From positions 4,960,001-5,024,000 of the forward strand of contig NZ_BJOR01000001.1 in the NCBI RefSeq assembly GCF_006540305.1: a DNA stretch of 64,000 nt, read 5' to 3'. The stretch is from Streptomyces sp. 6-11-2 (GTDB taxonomy: Bacteria > Actinomycetota > Actinomycetes > Streptomycetales > Streptomycetaceae). The notes under the pieces were generated by a model, which was not told the origin of the DNA, did not search any database, and saw nothing but the letters and a program-made list of their open reading frames with translations. Positions 1 through 7,253 of this stretch are shown here, in pieces (position 1 is the first letter of the stretch; the number at the start of each line of letters is the position of its first letter). A program made the position numbers and the translations under genes.

Positions 1-453
1 GTCGTCGAGGGCGAGCTGACCCACCGCGACTCCACGGGCCATGAGACGGTGGTCCGCCCCGGCGACGTACAGCGCCTGAGCTCGGCGGGCGGCGTCCACC
101 ACGTGGAACGCAACGCGGGCCCCATCCCCCTGACCTTCGTCCAGACCTGGCTGGCCCCCCTGGAACCCGGCGGCACCCCCTGCTACGAACTCGTCCACGG
201 CATCGCCGACTCCACCCCCTACGCCGTCCCGGAGGCCGGCGCCATGCTCCACGTACGCCGCCTCGCCCCGACCGAACGAACGGCGATCCCGGACGCGCCG
301 TATGTGTACGTCCACGTCGTACGCGGCGAAGTACGCCTGGGCGCCGCCCGGCTGGGCCCAGGAGACGCGGCCCGCATCACGTCCGCCAGGGACATGGAGA
401 CGCTGGCACTGACGAACGCGGAACTGCTGATGTGGGAGATGGCGGCCCACTGA
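1..453 (+). CDS. Pirin-family bicupin protein, C-terminal part
   Basis: The frame is open from the first base, so the N-terminus lies outside the window; 150 residues are visible. The stretch EGELTHRDSTGHE followed by VVRPGDVQRLSSAGGVHH is the typical end of the pirin N-terminal cupin, including the metal-site histidines and the 'GDVQRMSAG.GV.H.E.N' signature. A second cupin-like barrel follows (VYVHVVRGEVRLGAARLGPGDAARIT). Pirins are cytoplasmic iron-binding cupins, some with quercetinase activity; no substrate can be inferred here. It converges on a GNAT gene 30 bp downstream. The family call is firm; the function is open. Confidence 0.85.
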   Translation, partial: VVEGELTHRDSTGHETVVRPGDVQRLSSAGGVHHVERNAGPIPLTFVQTWLAPLEPGGTPCYELVHGIADSTPYAVPEAGAMLHVRRLAPTERTAIPDAPYVYVHVVRGEVRLGAARLGPGDAARITSARDMETLALTNAELLMWEMAAH

Positions 454-483
454 CGCCGTGAACGGCGTCGACGCCCGGCCCCG

Positions 484-1041
484 TTACCTCGTCGGCCCTC
501 GGTCGACGGGCTCGTCGTTCCACTGGGGGAGCGTGACTCGGCCGGTCAGCCAGTCGCGGCGCAGGATCGCGTAGCCGACCGTGTCGTGGAGCGTTCCGTC
601 CTGGGACGGCCAGGCGTCCCGGTAGTGGGCTTCCTTGGCGTAGCCGCAGCGCAGGAAGACGCGGCGCATCGGGTGGTTGTCCCGGCGTGTGGTTCCCTCG
701 ATGCGGTGCGCGTGCGGGAACTCCTCGAACAGGTACCGCGTCAGCCAGGTCACGGCTTCACGGCCGATGCCACGACCCCGGTGCCCGGCCCGCAGGCGAA
801 GGTCGAACAGGGGCGTGCCGTCGGCGAGGTCCATGAGCCGGACCACGCCGACGGGTTCCGCACCGATCAGGATCCAGAAGCTCCTGTTCTCCCCGCTCTC
901 GAAGCGTCCCTCGGCGATCCACCGGCGCGCCGTGTCGCCGTCGACCTCGCCGACGCTGTGGAACGGCCAGCTCTCGCCGGTCAGGAAGCGGACCAGGGGC
1001 TCGGTGTCCGAGGGGAGCAGACGCCGGAAATCGATGTCCAT
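484..1041 (-). CDS. GNAT family N-acetyltransferase
   Basis: A 185-aa single-domain acetyltransferase beginning MDIDFRRLLPSD. The acetyl-CoA binding motif A is seen as RAGHRGRGIGREAVTWL (around residues 80-96), followed by the family's usual HRIEGTT..DNHPMRRVFLRCGY motif B region. This resembles RimJ/RimL-type enzymes acting on small molecules or N-termini; the substrate is unknown. The ATG at 1041 is chosen because it starts the family homology and lies 14 bp after the stop of the upstream serine hydrolase, with which it is probably co-transcribed. An open upstream extension of 46 codons overlaps that gene and looks spurious. Confidence 0.85.
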   Translation of the reverse strand: MDIDFRRLLPSDTEPLVRFLTGESWPFHSVGEVDGDTARRWIAEGRFESGENRSFWILIGAEPVGVVRLMDLADGTPLFDLRLRAGHRGRGIGREAVTWLTRYLFEEFPHAHRIEGTTRRDNHPMRRVFLRCGYAKEAHYRDAWPSQDGTLHDTVGYAILRRDWLTGRVTLPQWNDEPVDRGPTR

Positions 1042-1055
1042 TGGTCGGCCTGTTC

Positions 1056-1880
1056 TCAGGCGGCGCGCAGTTCGGCCAGTACCGCGTCCGTGAACGGGGG
1101 CCAGGCCTCGATGGCCCAGGGGCCGAAGGCGCGGTCGGTCAGGGCTGCGCAGGAGACGCCGGCGGCCGGGTCGATCCACAGGAACGTGCCGGACTGGCCG
1201 AAGTGGCCGAAAGTACGGGGGGACGAGGAAGTACCCGTCCAGTGAGGGGACTTGGAGTCGCGGATCTCGAAGCCCAGGCCCCAGTCGTTGGGGTTCTGGT
1301 GGCCGTAGCCCGGCAGGACGCCCTTGGTGCCGGGGTACTGCACCGTCATCGCCTCCGCGACCGTGCGCGGGTCCAGCAGGCGCGGGGCCTGGATCTCGGC
1401 GGCGAAGTGGAGCAGGTCCTCGACCGTGGACACCCCGTCCTTCGCCGGGGAGCCCTCCAGGGTCGTCCGCGTCATGCCCAGCGGGGCCAGGACCGCCTGG
1501 CGCAGGTACTCGGCGAACGGGATGTCCGTGGCCTTGGCCACATGGTCGCCGAGCTGCTCGAAGCCGGCGTTGGAGTAGAGCCGCCGCTCGCCGGGCGGGG
1601 AGGTCACCCGGTGTTCGTCGAAGGCCAGGCCCGAGGTGTGGGCGAGCAGATGGCGGACGGTCGCCCCGGGCGGACCGGCCGGCTCGTCCAGCTCGATCGC
1701 GCCCTCCTCGTAGGCGACGAGCACCGCGTACGCCGCCAGCGGCTTGGTGACCGAGGCCAGCGGGAAGGGCCGCGCGGTCGGGCCGTGGGTGCCCAGGACC
1801 GTGCCGTCCGCGCGGACCACGCCCGCCGCCGCCGTGGGGACCGGCCAGTTCTCGATCGACGCCAGGGAGTTCAAGGACAT
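1056..1880 (-). CDS. Serine hydrolase of the beta-lactamase/DD-peptidase fold
   Basis: A 274-aa protein of the class C beta-lactamase/esterase family (Pfam Beta-lactamase). The SxxK catalytic pair is SVTK (Ser43, Lys46), the second motif is YSN (Tyr102-Ser-Asn104), and the KTG-equivalent is HFGQSGT (about residues 226-232). No signal peptide or membrane segment is visible, so it is probably a cytoplasmic esterase or D-amino-acid peptidase-like hydrolase rather than a secreted beta-lactamase. It is followed at 14 bp by a GNAT gene and preceded at 18 bp by another GNAT gene on the same strand, so a three-gene operon is likely. The substrate is unknown. Confidence 0.85.
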   Translation of the reverse strand: MSLNSLASIENWPVPTAAAGVVRADGTVLGTHGPTARPFPLASVTKPLAAYAVLVAYEEGAIELDEPAGPPGATVRHLLAHTSGLAFDEHRVTSPPGERRLYSNAGFEQLGDHVAKATDIPFAEYLRQAVLAPLGMTRTTLEGSPAKDGVSTVEDLLHFAAEIQAPRLLDPRTVAEAMTVQYPGTKGVLPGYGHQNPNDWGLGFEIRDSKSPHWTGTSSSPRTFGHFGQSGTFLWIDPAAGVSCAALTDRAFGPWAIEAWPPFTDAVLAELRAA

Positions 1881-1898
1881 GACGTCGAGCCTAAGCGC

Positions 1899-2387
1899 TC
1901 ACAGCCACAGCTCCAGCAACGGGTCGGGCTTGGGCCGGAAGCCGAGGGAGGTGTACAGCGGTGCCCCCTCGGTGGACGTGGTGAGCTGTACCCGGCCGGC
2001 ACCGCGCTCGCGGAACCAGTCCAGCAGCGTCTCCATGCACGCGCGCGCGTACCCGCGACGGCGGGCGTCCGGATCCGTCGCGACGCTGAAGACGTAACCG
2101 ACCGAGCCTCCCGGATGGCCCGCCCGGCCGATCCGGTAGTCGATCGTGCCCGCCACCAGCGCGGCCAGCGCCCCCGGTCGTTCCGGATGGTCCACGACAT
2201 ACGCCGCGAAGTCCCCGTCCGGGTCCGCCAGCTTCGCGCGCAGGGTGGGCAGTGACTCCGCGTGCCAGTCGGTGGAAGGATCGGTGCCGTGCACCGAGTC
2301 GATCATCACCTGGCGCAGTCGCAGCACTTCCGCGGCGTCCTCGGGCTCAGCACGTCGTACGAGACTCATGTCCGGCACGCTAGTCAC
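1899..2387 (-). CDS. GNAT family N-acetyltransferase
   Basis: A 162-aa acetyltransferase (156 aa if the internal ATG at 2369, MSLVRRAEPED, is used, which fits the family start better). Acetyl-CoA motif A is VFSVATDPDARRRGYARACM (about residues 99-118), and the C-terminal part TSTEGAPLYTSLGF is the usual motif B. It heads a probable operon with the serine hydrolase and the next GNAT gene. Upstream it is divergent from a MerR gene, sharing an intergenic region of about 87 bp that holds the MerR palindrome. The substrate is unknown. Confidence 0.85.
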   Translation of the reverse strand: MTSVPDMSLVRRAEPEDAAEVLRLRQVMIDSVHGTDPSTDWHAESLPTLRAKLADPDGDFAAYVVDHPERPGALAALVAGTIDYRIGRAGHPGGSVGYVFSVATDPDARRRGYARACMETLLDWFRERGAGRVQLTTSTEGAPLYTSLGFRPKPDPLLELWL

Positions 2388-2437
2388 CGCGCCCGCCCCG
2401 CGTCGCGCGCATTTCTCGCCGCCCTGCCGGGTTCCGC

Positions 2438-2474
2438 TTGCTTGGAGTGCACTCCAAGGTCATAGCGTGGGGCC
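2438..2474 (+). promoter_or_regulatory. MerR-type promoter/operator with 19-bp spacer
   Basis: A perfect 18-bp palindrome, CTTGGAGTGCACTCCAAG, occupies 2441-2458. A -35-like TTGCTT (2438-2443) and a -10-like TAGCGT (2463-2468) flank it at a 19-bp spacing, the overlong spacer that MerR regulators correct by DNA distortion. The predicted start of transcription falls at or next to the ATG at 2475, so the merR mRNA would be leaderless; there is no Shine-Dalgarno sequence before the ATG. Confidence 0.75.
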
Positions 2475-2948
2475 ATGACGGTGACGCAGACCACGGCCGT
2501 GACCATCGAGGAGACCGAGGAAGCCCCCACCGGCGCCGACCTCTGCTCCGCCCCACCCCGGCGGCACCCGCGCCCCGACGGGCAGGACGGCTACACGATC
2601 AGCGAGGTCGTCGCCTTCACCGGGCTGACGGCCCACACCCTGCGCTGGTACGAGCGGATCGGCCTGATGCCCCACGTCGACCGCTCGCACACGGGCCAGC
2701 GCCGGTACACCAACCGCGACCTCGACTGGCTCGACCTGGTCGGCAAGCTCCGGCTGACCGGGATGCCGGTCGCCGACATGGTCCGGTACGCGGAGCTGGT
2801 GCGTGCGGGCGAGGGCACCTACGGCGACCGGCACGCGCTGCTGGAGGCGACCCGCCGGGACGTCCTGGCCCGGATCGCCGAACTGCGGGACACGCTCGCG
2901 GTACTGGACCGCAAGATCAGTTTCTACGCGGACGCCGGACGCCGTTGA
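2475..2948 (+). CDS. MerR family transcriptional regulator
   Basis: A 157-aa regulator. After an unstructured 38-residue N-terminus comes the MerR winged helix-turn-helix (YTISEVVAFTGLTAHTLRWYERIGLM, residues 40-65, then RRYTNRDLDWLDLVGKLR), and the C-terminus is a dimerisation coiled coil (LEATRRDVLARIAELRDTLAVLDRKISFY). There are no cysteines in the effector region, so this is not a mercury or SoxR-type sensor; it resembles the NmlR/AdhR group linked to aldehyde stress. An autoregulatory palindrome sits immediately upstream. The aldo/keto reductase gene 82 bp downstream is the likely target, as is common for this group. Confidence 0.9.
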   Translation: MTVTQTTAVTIEETEEAPTGADLCSAPPRRHPRPDGQDGYTISEVVAFTGLTAHTLRWYERIGLMPHVDRSHTGQRRYTNRDLDWLDLVGKLRLTGMPVADMVRYAELVRAGEGTYGDRHALLEATRRDVLARIAELRDTLAVLDRKISFYADAGRR

Positions 2949-3030
2949 ACCGCGGACGCCACTGAACCGCGGCGCCGCTCAGAAGCCGGACGCCACCGAA
3001 GAAGCGAACGTGAGAAGCGGAGACAACGCG

Positions 3031-4053
3031 ATGACCGAAAGCAGGATCCCGACCGTACGGCTGGGCGAGGACGGACCGGAGGTCGGCGTACAGGGCCTCG
3101 GATGCATGGGCATGAGCTTCGCCTACGGCCCCGCGGACGCGGGGGAGTCCCGCGCCACCCTGGAGCGGGCCCTGGAACTGGGCGTGACCCTCTACGACAC
3201 GGCGGACGCCTACGGGCAGGGCGAGAACGAGCGGTTCCTCGCCCCGTTCCTCAAGGCGCACCGGGACGAGGTCGTGATCGCCACCAAGTTCGCCCTGTCG
3301 ATCCCGCCGGACGAGCCGGCCAAGCGGATCATCCGCAATGACCCGCCCTACATACGGCAGGCCGTCGAGGCGAGCCTGGAGCGCCTGGACGTCGACGTGA
3401 TCGACCTCTACTACATGCACCGCCGTGACGTGAACGTCCCGATCGAGGAGAGCGTCGGGACCATGGCCGACCTGGTGCGCGAGGGCAAGGTGAAGCACCT
3501 GGGCCTGAGCGAAGTCACGGCCGACGAGCTGCGGGCCGCGCGGGACGTGCATCCGATCGCCGCCGTCCAGTCGGAGTGGTCGCTGTTCAGCCGTGACATC
3601 GAGACGCACGTGGTGCCCGCGGCACGCGACCTCGGCGTGGCGCTGGTGCCGTACTCGCCGCTCGGGCGGGGCTTTCTGACCGGCGGGTTCGTCGACGCCG
3701 CGAAGGAGCTGACCGGCGACGACTTCCGCCGCACCATGCCCCGCTTCCAGGGGGAGAACGCGGTGGCCAACGCCGCCCTGCTGGAGCCGATCCGCACGGT
3801 CGCGAAGGCCCACGGAGCCTCGCTCGCGCAGATCGCCCTGGCCTGGGTGCAGCAGCGGTCGTCCGTGCACGGCCTCCCGGTCGTCCAGATCCCCGGCACC
3901 CGCAGGCCGAGCCGGGTGGAGGAGAACGTGGCGGCGACGCGGATCGTGCTGACCGGGGAGGAGCTGGCACTGCTGGAGCCGATCGCCGCGCAGGTGTCGG
4001 GCGCGCGGTACGCCGACATGTCGTTCACGTCGCGGGGCCGGGAACAGCGGTGA
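3031..4053 (+). CDS. Aldo/keto reductase
   Basis: A 340-aa NADPH-dependent reductase of the AKR superfamily. The catalytic tetrad is present: Asp56 (YDTADAYG), Tyr61, Lys86 (ATKFAL) and His130 (YYMHRRD). The C-terminal cofactor loop VVQIPGTRRPSRVEEN is also intact, and the length is normal. The ATG at 3031 follows GGAGAC at a good distance. It lies in tandem with merR, so its transcription is probably controlled by the MerR palindrome at 2441. Aldehydes or other electrophilic carbonyls are plausible substrates, by analogy with MerR-linked AKRs. Confidence 0.92.
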   Translation: MTESRIPTVRLGEDGPEVGVQGLGCMGMSFAYGPADAGESRATLERALELGVTLYDTADAYGQGENERFLAPFLKAHRDEVVIATKFALSIPPDEPAKRIIRNDPPYIRQAVEASLERLDVDVIDLYYMHRRDVNVPIEESVGTMADLVREGKVKHLGLSEVTADELRAARDVHPIAAVQSEWSLFSRDIETHVVPAARDLGVALVPYSPLGRGFLTGGFVDAAKELTGDDFRRTMPRFQGENAVANAALLEPIRTVAKAHGASLAQIALAWVQQRSSVHGLPVVQIPGTRRPSRVEENVAATRIVLTGEELALLEPIAAQVSGARYADMSFTSRGREQR

Positions 4054-4087
4054 CCGCCCGCCGCCGGGTGCGGCCGGACGGAAGCCC

Positions 4088-4113
4088 GCCCGTGCCGCGC
4101 CGGCGGCACGGGC
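4088..4113 (+). terminator. Bidirectional hairpin terminator
   Basis: A perfect 11-bp stem (GCCCGTGCCGC with GCGGCACGGGC) and a 4-nt loop lie between the converging aldo/keto reductase and DUF4429 genes. No U tract follows, as is usual in streptomycetes. Confidence 0.7.
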
Positions 4114-4129
4114 GCTCCTGGCCGGGCCG

Positions 4130-4984
4130 CTACAGCTCGGCCAGGAGTTCCGCCTTCTTCAGCGAGAACTCCTCGTCGGTCACCAGCCCCGCCCGATGCA
4201 GCTCCCCGAGGTGGCGGATCCGCTCCGCGATGTCCGCGGGGTCGCGGCGCGGGGCCGGCACCGGCACCGGCGTCGCCGGGCCCGCCGCCCGCACCGCGGC
4301 CAGTACGGCCGTGGCGAACGGCAGTGACTCGTGCACGGGCCCGTACCCGAGCCCGAACACCACCGCGGCCGGATCCTGATCCGGCTGCCGCGACTGCGCG
4401 GCGGCACCCGGATCGCGCGGCAGCAGCCGCAGATGCCCCTCGAACACCTCGGGCGAGCGCCACTCCACCCCGCCCATGTCGGCGACGGGGAAGCTCTGGT
4501 CGCCGGCCTTCCACTTGGCCGAGGAGGCTCCCGTCCACGACCACCGGAACCGCACCGCCGTACCGTCGAAGGACGCCTTCCCGTCGTAGGCCTTGAACTG
4601 CTGAGGGGCCTGCGGTGCCGCCACCAGGTGGCGGTCGGCCGGCCCGTTCGCGGAAAGGCGGGCGCGCAGTTCCTCGGCGTAGTACTCGGCCAGCGTCTCC
4701 CGCTCGGCGGGCAGCACCAACCGATACGGGTCGCACCCCTCCTTGAGTTGCCCGTCGGCCGCCTCCATCAGCGGATCGGCGCCCGGTCTGGGTTCGGCAC
4801 TCAGGACCACGGTGCCGCGTCGGCCCGCGGTGAGTGTCACACCCGCGAGTGCCGCCAGCGGGATCCGGCGGGCACCGAGAGCCTGGAAGAGCTTGGGTGT
4901 TCGAATCCCCCGTTCGTAACGGATGAGCACGGAATCGGACTCGAACTCCCAGGCAGCGTGAAATCCGGTCAGTACGTCACCCAT
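4130..4984 (-). CDS. DUF4429 protein with C-terminal SHOCT domain
   Basis: A 284-aa protein. The N-terminus (MGDVLTGFHAAWEFESDSVLIRYERG) and the following duplicated beta-rich region (a second copy near FKAYDGKASFDGTAVRFRWSW) match DUF4429, a PH-like domain of Gram-positive bacteria. The last 37 residues (DIAERIRHLGELHRAGLVTDEEFSLKKAELLAEL) are a SHOCT motif, a short two-helix oligomerisation or membrane-targeting element. An ATG three codons upstream (4993) is also possible. No enzymatic residues are evident. It is transcribed after the alpha/beta-hydrolase gene upstream on the same strand (gap about 67 bp). Confidence 0.85.
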   Translation of the reverse strand: MGDVLTGFHAAWEFESDSVLIRYERGIRTPKLFQALGARRIPLAALAGVTLTAGRRGTVVLSAEPRPGADPLMEAADGQLKEGCDPYRLVLPAERETLAEYYAEELRARLSANGPADRHLVAAPQAPQQFKAYDGKASFDGTAVRFRWSWTGASSAKWKAGDQSFPVADMGGVEWRSPEVFEGHLRLLPRDPGAAAQSRQPDQDPAAVVFGLGYGPVHESLPFATAVLAAVRAAGPATPVPVPAPRRDPADIAERIRHLGELHRAGLVTDEEFSLKKAELLAEL

Positions 4985-5051
4985 GCGGCTCATCGTAGGG
5001 GGCGCAAAGCTCCTTCGTCCCTCCCCGGGCAGACCGCAGTTCCTGCTGTCT

Positions 5052-6269
5052 CTACGCGCGTCCGGCCGGTGTCGCGCCGGACAAATCCGCCCGGCATCCG
5101 TCATCGTCATGTGCGCACCGCACCGACCCGTACGAGCCGACCCCGATCTCGGCGAAGTTCGCCAGGCTGTCGGTGCCCGGCTCGAAGTAACCGGCGTGGC
5201 CCTTGGCACCCCGTGCCGACAGCACCCGTGCCCCGAAGTCCGCGGAGACCGGGTCGGCGCCGTGGCCGAGGCCGCCGAGTTCGAGGTAGGGCACGTCCTG
5301 GATCCAGTCGGTGGCGTCCCGCATCGCCCACACCCGGGCGGAGGTGTGCAGTTGGGAGGCGCTCCGCACCCGCATGCCGGGGCTTGCGGCCACCGCTATG
5401 TCGGACACCCGCTGCGGCAGCTCCCGCGCGGCGACGCCGCACACCACCGACCCGTAGCTGTGGCAGAACAGCGAGACGGACGAGTCGCCGGGCAGTCCCC
5501 GCAGCAGCTTGTTCAGCCGCACCGCGCCCTCCTCGGCGCGCATCGCCGTGGCCGCGTCCACGCCGAGCCCGCTGGGCGCGGTGTAGTCGGCCCAGGCGAT
5601 CACGGCCGTACGGGTCGAGGGGGCCGCCCTGCGCTCGGCCGCGTACAGCGACTTCGCCATGCCGTACGGCGCCGAGTACGGGCGGTAGGTCTTCCGGAAG
5701 GTGAACAGGTCGGTGTCGACGCCGGGGACGACGACGGAGACCCGCTCGGCTCTCCCCAGGTTGCCGAAGACCTCGGCGACCCGGCCCGTCCCGTCGGGAT
5801 CGAAGGCCAGGATCTGCCGGTCCTTCGCCATCAGCGAGGTGTAGCGCTGCATGCGGCGGCCCGCGTCCTGCTGCCCGACCGGTGAGAGCCGGCTGTCGTG
5901 CATACGGGCCAGCTCGACCTTGCGTGCCTGGTGGAGCGCGATCCGATTGGCCTGGTAGCGCAGCCGGACCGGGGCGCCGGCCATGTTGCCGACCGCGAGC
6001 GGGTAGCGACGGGCGAGCCGGCCGCGGTCCTGCGCGCCGAGCGAGGCGAAGAAGCGCCGCAGCAGGGTGGGGGAGGCGTCCGCGTCCGGCAGCCGGTGCC
6101 CGTGCAGGCGGCCGTGGTCCCAGGCGGTCAGCGACGCCTGGAGGGCGGTGGTTCCGCGATGGCCGCGCACCGCGGTCCAGCCGGTGGTGGCCAGCATCAC
6201 GAAGACCACGGCCAGCGCGAGCAGTGCGCGCCAGACGTTGAGTTGTGGGGAGGTGTCGAAGGAAGTCAC
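5052..6269 (-). CDS. Membrane-anchored alpha/beta hydrolase (DUF1023 type)
   Basis: A 405-aa protein with an N-terminal membrane segment (WRALLALAVVFVMLATTGW, residues 13-31) and a large extracellular region. The C-terminal two thirds match the actinobacterial DUF1023 alpha/beta hydrolases: VVVPGVDTDL begins the fold, the nucleophile elbow is CHSYGS (Ser271), and GHAGYFEPGTDSLAN near the C-terminus supplies the catalytic His. It is probably a secreted or anchored esterase/lipase of unknown substrate. Cys269 replaces the Gly usually found two residues before the nucleophile (C-H-S-Y-G rather than G-H-S-x-G). Confidence 0.85.
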   Translation of the reverse strand: MTSFDTSPQLNVWRALLALAVVFVMLATTGWTAVRGHRGTTALQASLTAWDHGRLHGHRLPDADASPTLLRRFFASLGAQDRGRLARRYPLAVGNMAGAPVRLRYQANRIALHQARKVELARMHDSRLSPVGQQDAGRRMQRYTSLMAKDRQILAFDPDGTGRVAEVFGNLGRAERVSVVVPGVDTDLFTFRKTYRPYSAPYGMAKSLYAAERRAAPSTRTAVIAWADYTAPSGLGVDAATAMRAEEGAVRLNKLLRGLPGDSSVSLFCHSYGSVVCGVAARELPQRVSDIAVAASPGMRVRSASQLHTSARVWAMRDATDWIQDVPYLELGGLGHGADPVSADFGARVLSARGAKGHAGYFEPGTDSLANFAEIGVGSYGSVRCAHDDDGCRADLSGATPAGRA

Positions 6270-6366
6270 TGGGAGGACACACTAGGAGAACGGGGCGGTC
6301 TCGCGTTAACCGAGTGACAGGTATCACGTTTCGAGCAGTGTGACGGTGACCTCAGCCGGTGAGCGT

Positions 6367-6405
6367 GTTCAAGATCGGTCCTGCGTACGGCAGTTCAAGA
6401 TCGGT
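6367..6405. repeat. Pair of 13-bp direct repeats
   Basis: GTTCAAGATCGGT occurs exactly at 6367-6379 and again at 6393-6405, a 26-bp period. The pair lies between the 3' end of the TetR gene and the divergent start of the alpha/beta-hydrolase gene. It could be two operator sites for the hydrolase promoter or a chance duplication; nothing else supports either. Confidence 0.5.
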
Positions 6406-6418
6406 TGAATGTCCGGGC

Positions 6419-7111
6419 TCAAGGCCGCGGGCTCGTACGCCAGTTCCCGGTGAGCGCGGGGCCCACCTGGTCGAGGTACGCGGCGGTGAGCTCCCGCATG
6501 GCCTCCTGGCCGGCGTCCTCGCGTGTGCTCCACTGACGGCTCGTCACCCGCATCACCGCGCCGAACACGGCCACCGCCAGCCGCGGCCGCGGATCGGCGT
6601 TCACGTCGAGGCCCTCGCGCTCGGCGAGCAGCCGCGCGATCTGCTCCTCGGTCTCCGACGAACGGCGCAGATGTTCGGCGAACAGGGCCGGCGTCGACTC
6701 GATCACCCGGAACATGCGCAGGTACAGCTCCACGGGCACGACGCTCCCCACGGCGTCGCTGATCGTGTCCCAGCCCTCCAGCAGGCCCCGGCGCAGCGCC
6801 TCCAGCGGAGCCTCCCCGGGCGGGCGGGCGCGCAGCGAGTCGACGAAGTGCGCCTCCACGATCTCCTGCACGGCGAAGGCGGCCTCCTCCTTGTTGGGGA
6901 AGTAGCGGAAGAAGGTGCGCTGGGAGACGTCGACGGCCTCGGCGATCTCGTCGACCGTCGTCCGTTCGTACCCCTGGGTGGTGAACAGTTCCAGCGCCGC
7001 CCGCAGCAGTGCGTCGCGGGTGCGCCGCTTCTTGCGTTCCCGCAGCCCCGGCCGTGCCGACGTCCGCGACACCGTCCGTGGCGCCGTCCCGGCGGTCCCC
7101 GCCGTCTCCAT
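6419..7111 (-). CDS. TetR family transcriptional regulator
   Basis: A 230-aa repressor. The N-terminal helix-turn-helix is complete (TRDALLRAALELFTTQGYERTTVDEIAEAVDVSQRTFFRYFPNKEE, about residues 30-75). The C-terminal ligand domain is helical and unassigned. ATG 7111 follows GGAGAGG; a GTG nine codons upstream (7138) is the alternative. The gene is divergent from an EmrB/QacA-type efflux gene across 142 bp, the classical arrangement in which the TetR protein represses its neighbouring pump and itself. Confidence 0.9.
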   Translation of the reverse strand: METAGTAGTAPRTVSRTSARPGLRERKKRRTRDALLRAALELFTTQGYERTTVDEIAEAVDVSQRTFFRYFPNKEEAAFAVQEIVEAHFVDSLRARPPGEAPLEALRRGLLEGWDTISDAVGSVVPVELYLRMFRVIESTPALFAEHLRRSSETEEQIARLLAEREGLDVNADPRPRLAVAVFGAVMRVTSRQWSTREDAGQEAMRELTAAYLDQVGPALTGNWRTSPRP

Positions 7112-7164
7112 GGACCTCTCCGGACTTCTCTTCCGCACCGCTTCCCCGAACGCGAACAGTTTCC

Positions 7165-7253
7165 CCTGATCAGACTATAGAGGAGTGGCATGTCAGTTAC
7201 CGACTTGTGAATTGGTTTGTCGTTTGTCAGTGACTGTCATTAGCCTCGAATGT
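7165..7253. promoter_or_regulatory. Divergent tetR/MFS promoter region with TGTC repeats
   Basis: This AT-richer stretch holds four copies of TGTC[AG][GT/TT] starting at 7191, 7218, 7225 and 7235, which are candidate half-sites for the TetR repressor. A good minus-strand -10 for tetR, TATAGT, lies at 7175-7180. The pump ATG at 7254 has no clear ribosome binding site, so its mRNA may be leaderless or nearly so. Confidence 0.45.
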
